Shown here: positions 60,060-64,000 of the stretch, in pieces
Numbering within the stretch: position 1 is the first letter of the stretch
How the letters are laid out: each line of letters begins with the position of its first letter
DNA from: Deltaproteobacteria bacterium
GTDB lineage: Bacteria; Myxococcota_C; UBA6777
Direction of reading: 5' to 3'
Length of the DNA stretch: 64,000 bases
Assembly: GCA_002731275.1 (NCBI GenBank)
Contig: PCBK01000044.1
Span: forward strand, 20,399-84,398
Notes under the pieces: model-generated
Told to the model about the DNA's origin: nothing
The model's database searches: none
Seen by the model: the letters and a program-made list of their open reading frames with translations, nothing else
Position numbers and translations under genes: made by a program

Positions 60060-62095
60060 ACCCTCTCCTTACGTAGCGCTACGCGCAACCATCGTGTAAA
60101 TAGGCGCGCATAGGCGGCTCTCTCATCCTTGTGTTTTTCTTTCAAGAGTTTGAGGATTGATTTGGCGTCTTTGTGTTCCCAACACTTTGCGCTGGCTGTT
60201 TGTGGGTCCAGGCGATCCTCGAAAGCCGCGGGATTTCCTCGTTCGATAGAAGAAAGAAGATCAAACCATTGTGAGAGGCTTGGCTTGCGCTCTGAACCAC
60301 TAGATGGTTTTTTGAGTTCAGGGTGGTGATCTTCAAGCCAACTCTTCGTCTCTCGGGCTACAGCTTCATCAGGGCTGTCAGGCTTTACATCATCTATCTG
60401 CTTTGTTTTTCCTTCAGTTACACCCGGAAGCGAAGAGTCAATACGAAACCGTCCAAATCCCTCGTGGGTGCGTTCGCCAAGCCACTGTCCGTTGGCAGCC
60501 AACTCTGACAGTTTTTTGGGATCGTCGCTTTTCACCTCAAAAACCGAGCCACGTCGCACTGCGACGGATGGCATGCGCCACAACCGGGCCGTGCCGTTAA
60601 AACCTCGTACAGGGACAGTGTCTTGAAGATCCTTAACGACTTTTACCCCTTCGGGCCACCCTGGTATTTGTTCCAGAGCTTCTTTGTCTATGGATGTTCG
60701 CCAGCGCAAAAGTTCATCACGAGCGAGAAGATCCGAAGTCAACGTAAGTCGTTGGGTTAGGTTTGACGTGTGTTCTTCGTCGGTAGGCGAGGAGTTTTTA
60801 CACCATTGATATGTAGCCACTTCAACGGGGGCACCTCCCCGACCTATGCGTATCCAGCGACTCCCTTCGAGTACTGGTTGGAGTTGCTCTGTGAGTTGTT
60901 TCATATCCTTTTTTTCTCCGCGAAGCTCACAGAGAAAGTACGTGTTCTCGACGATCTGTTCTATCGCAAAGAGTTCGGGATCGGCTTGTCCTTGGATAGG
61001 TCGACCGTTGCGCAAGCGAACTCGGAGAGCTGGGCGATATGTGGTCCACGGTTCATTTTGAGCTGCGCGGTAAACGAAAAGATCATCTTCAGGCCGTTTG
61101 AGTTTGACTCCCTCTTCTCTCAGTTGCTCTGCATCTTTACTGTTGGTGTCAAGGCGTTCTGGTGACGAGCCCGCTTGTGCCCACCAAGGGAGGGGGGTTG
61201 TACTTCCGGCTGGCTTCTTGCGCTGGAGCGTAAGTGGGGCAGGAAGGACCTCGGCGGTTTCGAGTGTTGATGGCTTTGATGGAAGTGGCAGTGCATCACT
61301 TACCGATATCTTGCCTTCGGTAAGAAGTGAAGCGGCATCCAATTGCTTTTCCTCGAATAGCCATGATGCGAATGCACCAAGTAACGAGCGGCCTGGAACA
61401 AAGGAATGGCTCGGGATCAAGTTGTCCAGGGTTGTGTTTGCGGTGATGCAGAGAGGATCGAGGTTTTTGAGCAAAATAACAAGCCTACCTGTTGCGTCTT
61501 GGAGCGGGGGGGATGCAACTGATTTTTCTGTGAGCGTTAATTTTACGCGGCCTGTGCCAGTTGCTCTCCCGCTGCCAAGTGCATCCACCTCCTGAAACAA
61601 GAGCTGCAAGAACCCAACATCGTCATGAAGACATTCAACTTGTCCCTTGAATACCGTACCTTTTGGAACGTGCTCGATAGCACGCAAAGTATCATCCATT
61701 GGTGCGCGGTTATCATAGCTTTGGCGTGCGGTTGAACGCCAAATACGACTCTCTGGATTCTCTTCTGTGTATAGCGATGTGAATACAGCTTTTTGTCTTT
61801 TTCCGGCAGGCTTCCCAAAGAAACAACATGCTTCTCCTTGGCGCTGGAGTCGACGTGCTGCATCACGTAAGACACCTTTTAGATGTGATGCCCAAATCAC
61901 GGGGTTTCCTTGACGATCACGAGCGACGAGTGCGTCAACACCTCCTCCACCCGATCCCGTACCGAGATGTGCATCTGAGAGAAGTTCTGCACAAATCTCA
62001 TAACGAACCCACTTATGAGACTTGTTCTTTTTTTTCTTTTTTTTCGGCTTGCTCGGTTTGTTTTTGTTTCGGGGTGATTTTTTCTTTTTAGCCAT
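60056..62095 (-). CDS. Cas7-Cas5(Csx10)-Cas11-like fusion protein
   Basis: This 679-residue protein begins with a strongly basic tail (about 1-27, mostly Lys). Residues 30-190 are a Cas7-like RAMP with GGGVDALVARDRQGNPVIWA (51-70), SHLKGVLRDAA and the late GSGRATGTGRV glycine loop; Asp54 aligns with the RNA-cleaving Asp of Csm3. Residues about 204-580 resemble Csx10, the Cas5-type subunit of type III-D (SHSFVPGRSLLGAFASWL, and the late GERTHEGFGRFRI loop). The helical end (about 595-679) is like the small subunit Cas11. The start overlaps the Cas10 stop by 8 bp. Such a three-part fusion is known for III-D2/III-Dv complexes. Domain borders are estimated by eye. Confidence 0.8.
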   Translation of the reverse strand: MAKKKKSPRNKNKPSKPKKKKKKNKSHKWVRYEICAELLSDAHLGTGSGGGGVDALVARDRQGNPVIWASHLKGVLRDAARRLQRQGEACCFFGKPAGKRQKAVFTSLYTEENPESRIWRSTARQSYDNRAPMDDTLRAIEHVPKGTVFKGQVECLHDDVGFLQLLFQEVDALGSGRATGTGRVKLTLTEKSVASPPLQDATGRLVILLKNLDPLCITANTTLDNLIPSHSFVPGRSLLGAFASWLFEEKQLDAASLLTEGKISVSDALPLPSKPSTLETAEVLPAPLTLQRKKPAGSTTPLPWWAQAGSSPERLDTNSKDAEQLREEGVKLKRPEDDLFVYRAAQNEPWTTYRPALRVRLRNGRPIQGQADPELFAIEQIVENTYFLCELRGEKKDMKQLTEQLQPVLEGSRWIRIGRGGAPVEVATYQWCKNSSPTDEEHTSNLTQRLTLTSDLLARDELLRWRTSIDKEALEQIPGWPEGVKVVKDLQDTVPVRGFNGTARLWRMPSVAVRRGSVFEVKSDDPKKLSELAANGQWLGERTHEGFGRFRIDSSLPGVTEGKTKQIDDVKPDSPDEAVARETKSWLEDHHPELKKPSSGSERKPSLSQWFDLLSSIERGNPAAFEDRLDPQTASAKCWEHKDAKSILKLLKEKHKDERAAYARLFTRWLRVALRKERV

Positions 62096-63590
62096 TGGCG
62101 CTCTCTTTGGTTGGATGGTGGGCGCTCGTGTTTGTCTTGCGACCGAGTCGTTTGATCTCGTACACCTCTACAAGATCGAGCAGTGGTGTGATGGAGGCTT
62201 GTTGGTTGATTTGTTTCCAGAGAGGATTTTCCCCCATGGCATTGCGAAGTCTGCTACTTGCTTCTGCTGACAGATCTGCATATGCAAGCTCGGAAAGGGT
62301 TTGGCCTCGCGAGAGTTCTCCTACGAGATACTGTAACTGTGAGCGTGGTGCGTTCTCTAGCTTTTCTGCACCTTTCAATAGTCCTTGTAGGCTATCTAGT
62401 CCTTCGCCTAAAACATCAAGTGGTCGTTGAGACAGGATTCGAAGTTTATCAGTTGTGCCACGCAGCCAATCTCGTTGGCGAACTTCTTCAAGGTCGTCCA
62501 ACCATGTTGTTGTGTAAACAGCCCAATCTACGACGGAGCGTTGTTTGTTCTCTCCACGAATAAGTCGTTTTGCGGAGCTTGCGAGTTGCTCTGCTAATTC
62601 GTGGAGTCGATGGATCGGGATGGTGTGTTTTGCGATGATCACGCCAATACCAAGAGTCAATTCTTTGTTATCGGTGTTATGTTGTATTTTTGCGAGTGAT
62701 TCGCAAAGATCGACGACGAAAGGAAGCGCTTTGTCTGCTCGACATACAACAAGGAGATCATCACCTCCAAGCATCAAGGGTAGGAGAGGTGTGAGCTGTT
62801 CATCTTCACATGCTTGATTGATGCTTGGGACAAGCGCGTGCCGGAGAAGCACCCGGTTACGGTGGAAGAAGTTGTTTTTTTCATTGCGCTCTGGAGGTGC
62901 ATTTGCGCCGATGTTATTGCCATCTGCGTGGATCAGCGCAAGGTAACCGTTGCCAACGAGTTCCTTGAATTCTTGTGCACGTTTAAGCTCTTTTAACGCC
63001 GTTTTCTCAATGAGGAGGCTTGCGAGATCTTTGGCTGTGCCGTTCTCTGTGCGCTTTGCGGCATCGTGCCTCTGTTCGACATCAAGAGACACGGCCGGGC
63101 GTTCACTACCTTGTTCGATTCGTTTGGAGGCGAGTCCCCGGCCAGTCCACTCACACGGTTGCAGCACGGGGAGCGCCGTTGAGAGTTGTGTGTTGACCGT
63201 TTGTTGTTCATTTTCATCGATGGATATACGAAAACGAAGGTCTGGTAGTTTTTTGCGAAGCAATTCTCTTGCGGCCTTGGCGAAGTCTTGTGCTCCGCTT
63301 GTAAATTGGGCTTCAAAGTGCCCCCCATCTCGCGAGATAATGCCTTCTTTCAGGTCCTCTGCAGGGTTGTCATGAGCTTTGAGTGGATCATCGAGGGAGG
63401 CAGCATTGGGGGCGGAGGCAACATTGGTGGCGGAGGCAAGAGACCATTTCCCTTCTTCACGCGCTAGGTTTGGTAGTTCAACACGTAAGAACTCTCCAAG
63501 CATTGCATTTGCACCAACCATCCCTCGTAGTCGAGGGACTGCAAAAAGCCAGGTTTGTACACGTTGGAATTCAATGTGGACTGTGTTCAT
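62088..63590 (-). CDS. cas10: Short Cas10-like protein without HD domain
   Basis: This 500-residue protein is the polymerase subunit of a type III CRISPR complex. It starts with the Cmr2/Cas10 N-terminal palm-like segment (FQRVQTWLF ... LRGMVGANAMLGEF, 8-34) and has no HD nuclease domain before it. The second palm has ALIHADGNNIGAN (218-230) and MLGGDDLLVV (273-282), followed by LTLGIGVIIAKHTIPIHRLH (311-330), typical of Cas10. In many Cas10 proteins the first motif is DxD; here the second Asp is Asn225. A helical C-terminus follows. It should make cyclic oligoadenylates for the downstream CARF protein. GGGAGAG lies six bases before the ATG. At 500 residues it is short compared with the usual 600-800. 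Confidence 0.85.
   Translation of the reverse strand: MNTVHIEFQRVQTWLFAVPRLRGMVGANAMLGEFLRVELPNLAREEGKWSLASATNVASAPNAASLDDPLKAHDNPAEDLKEGIISRDGGHFEAQFTSGAQDFAKAARELLRKKLPDLRFRISIDENEQQTVNTQLSTALPVLQPCEWTGRGLASKRIEQGSERPAVSLDVEQRHDAAKRTENGTAKDLASLLIEKTALKELKRAQEFKELVGNGYLALIHADGNNIGANAPPERNEKNNFFHRNRVLLRHALVPSINQACEDEQLTPLLPLMLGGDDLLVVCRADKALPFVVDLCESLAKIQHNTDNKELTLGIGVIIAKHTIPIHRLHELAEQLASSAKRLIRGENKQRSVVDWAVYTTTWLDDLEEVRQRDWLRGTTDKLRILSQRPLDVLGEGLDSLQGLLKGAEKLENAPRSQLQYLVGELSRGQTLSELAYADLSAEASSRLRNAMGENPLWKQINQQASITPLLDLVEVYEIKRLGRKTNTSAHHPTKESANG
63395..63442. repeat. 18-bp tandem repeat inside the cas10-like gene
   Basis: An 18-bp unit (GGAGGCAGCATTGGGGGC-like) is repeated about 2.5 times at 63395-63442 and encodes the ASATNVASAPNAAS segment near residues 52-65, a likely flexible loop prone to length change. 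Confidence 0.5.
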
Positions 63591-63602
63591 ATCACTCTCC
63601 CT

Positions 63603-63668
63603 CTATTTGTGTTTTGTGATGGGAGTTGGTGGTTGTTTATCGGCTTGGTTTTCATCTAAAAGACTCAT
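63603..63668 (-). CDS. Possible 21-residue leader peptide of the CRISPR operon
   Basis: A short frame (MSLLDENQADKQPPTPITKH and one more Lys) lies 12 bases upstream of the Cas10 start. Its ATG follows AACAGGAAAAACG, and the AGGAAAAA part is inside the left arm of the 28-bp inverted repeat. Its TAG sits just before the Cas10 ribosome site, so it could couple translation. It may equally be chance; nothing marks a function. Confidence 0.3.
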   Translation of the reverse strand: MSLLDENQADKQPPTPITKHK

Positions 63669-63670
63669 CG

Positions 63671-63993
63671 TTTTTCCTGTTTACTTTTTGTCTTGCAGTA
63701 ACTTGAGTTCGTTGGTGGTTGCTCTGACATTCTGTGTGGATTACTTTTCCTTGCAGTCGTCTAGAAGCCTGGAGAGGGACGTGGGAGAGTTTCATGTGGG
63801 GACTCCTTTGCATTCGTTCGGTTACATTTGGGGGTGAACAACGGCCTAAAATGAACGAGAGAAGGTATATATTTGACCTCTATCATATGATTTTCACTAA
63901 AGCTTACAAACAATCGGAGATAGAAAAAGAGACATCTACAGAGCTCGCCGCTGGGCCTTATGCTTCTGCAAGACAAAAAGTAAACAGGAAAAA
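63671..63993. repeat. 28-bp perfect inverted repeat around 267 bp
   Basis: The left arm (63671-63698, running TTTTTCCTGTTTACTTTTTG and on to CTTGCAG) is matched perfectly by the reverse complement at 63966-63993. Outside, both arms end in CGTTT-like bases, with an extra 4-5 bases on the right arm. A shorter, degenerate left-arm copy (TTACTTTTCCTTGCAG) lies at 63741-63756. The enclosed 267 bp has no good gene and should contain the CRISPR operon promoter. The right arm runs to within seven bases of the window edge. Confidence 0.75.
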
Positions 63994-64000
63994 AGAAACG

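Larger units (their letters stand above)
63591..64000. other. Upstream region of the CRISPR operon
   Basis: This 410-bp stretch ahead of the operon holds the inverted repeat, a possible 21-residue leader frame and an 11-bp direct repeat GTTGGTGGTTG (63625-63635 and 63711-63721). I see no gene longer than this and no CRISPR array inside the window. A divergent gene or an array may start beyond 64000. Confidence 0.5.

Noticed and set aside
63761..63976. 71-residue minus-strand reading upstream of the CRISPR operon
   Set aside because: It has no ribosome site, spans the inverted-repeat arm and shows no recognisable features.

Overview
The window looks like a chromosomal segment of a Gram-negative bacterium of the myxobacterial or other deltaproteobacterial kind. 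The evidence is the mix of protein families: a MopE-type metal-binding repeat protein, a 12-repeat cysteine-rich surface lipoprotein, a caspase-like protein under an ECF sigma factor, a DUF1501/cytochrome module, many lipoproteins, a lone ExbB/TolQ-type channel subunit and an MlaF-type ATPase. No rRNA, tRNA, insertion sequence or CRISPR array was recognised. Genus and species cannot be told from the sequence.

Layout. 0-8.2 kb is metabolic: an HD-domain nucleotidase, malQ with an RNase M5-like gene, an M20 peptidase, then a glutaryl-CoA dehydrogenase and an ALDH7-type dehydrogenase that together suggest lysine degradation. 8.2-14.2 kb holds a double-size GlmS-like protein, a methyltransferase, a rubredoxin and an ExbB-like channel. 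14.6-17.8 kb has two convergent genes around a 1.5-kb cluster of six copies of one intergenic repeat, three in each orientation. 18-24.5 kb has xseA, a leucine-rich-repeat protein and an operon of a degenerate DraG-like protein with a NarL-type two-component pair. 24.8-30.2 kb is an exported module (di-CxxCH cytochrome, lipoprotein, Tat-exported DUF1501 protein, lipoprotein). 30.2-38.6 kb has radC with a DUF3006-like lipoprotein, a SerA-like dehydrogenase, the cysteine-rich repeat protein and a sigma factor/DUF4384-like/caspase operon. 38.8-54.1 kb is cell-envelope material: a giant 2685-residue polytopic protein, two TPR-like proteins, an ABC ATPase and a MopE/WD40 lipoprotein.

54.2-63.6 kb is the most interesting region: a tight five-gene minus-strand operon encoding a type III CRISPR effector made of fused subunits. 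In transcription order it is a short HD-less Cas10, a Cas7-Cas5(Csx10)-Cas11-like fusion, a tandem Cas7-Cas7 protein, a TIGR03986-type Cas7 with an extra N-terminal domain, and a CARF-HEPN (Csm6/Csx1-like) nuclease. The layout resembles the fused III-D2/III-Dv complexes known from cyanobacteria, but no cas6, csx19, cas1/cas2 or array is visible. Cas10 should make a cyclic oligoadenylate when the RAMP complex binds target RNA, and the CARF-HEPN protein should answer it by cutting RNA. Directly upstream is a perfect 28-bp inverted repeat around a 267-bp stretch, which could be an invertible promoter, the ends of a small mobile element, or a duplicated leader for a divergent gene beyond the window.
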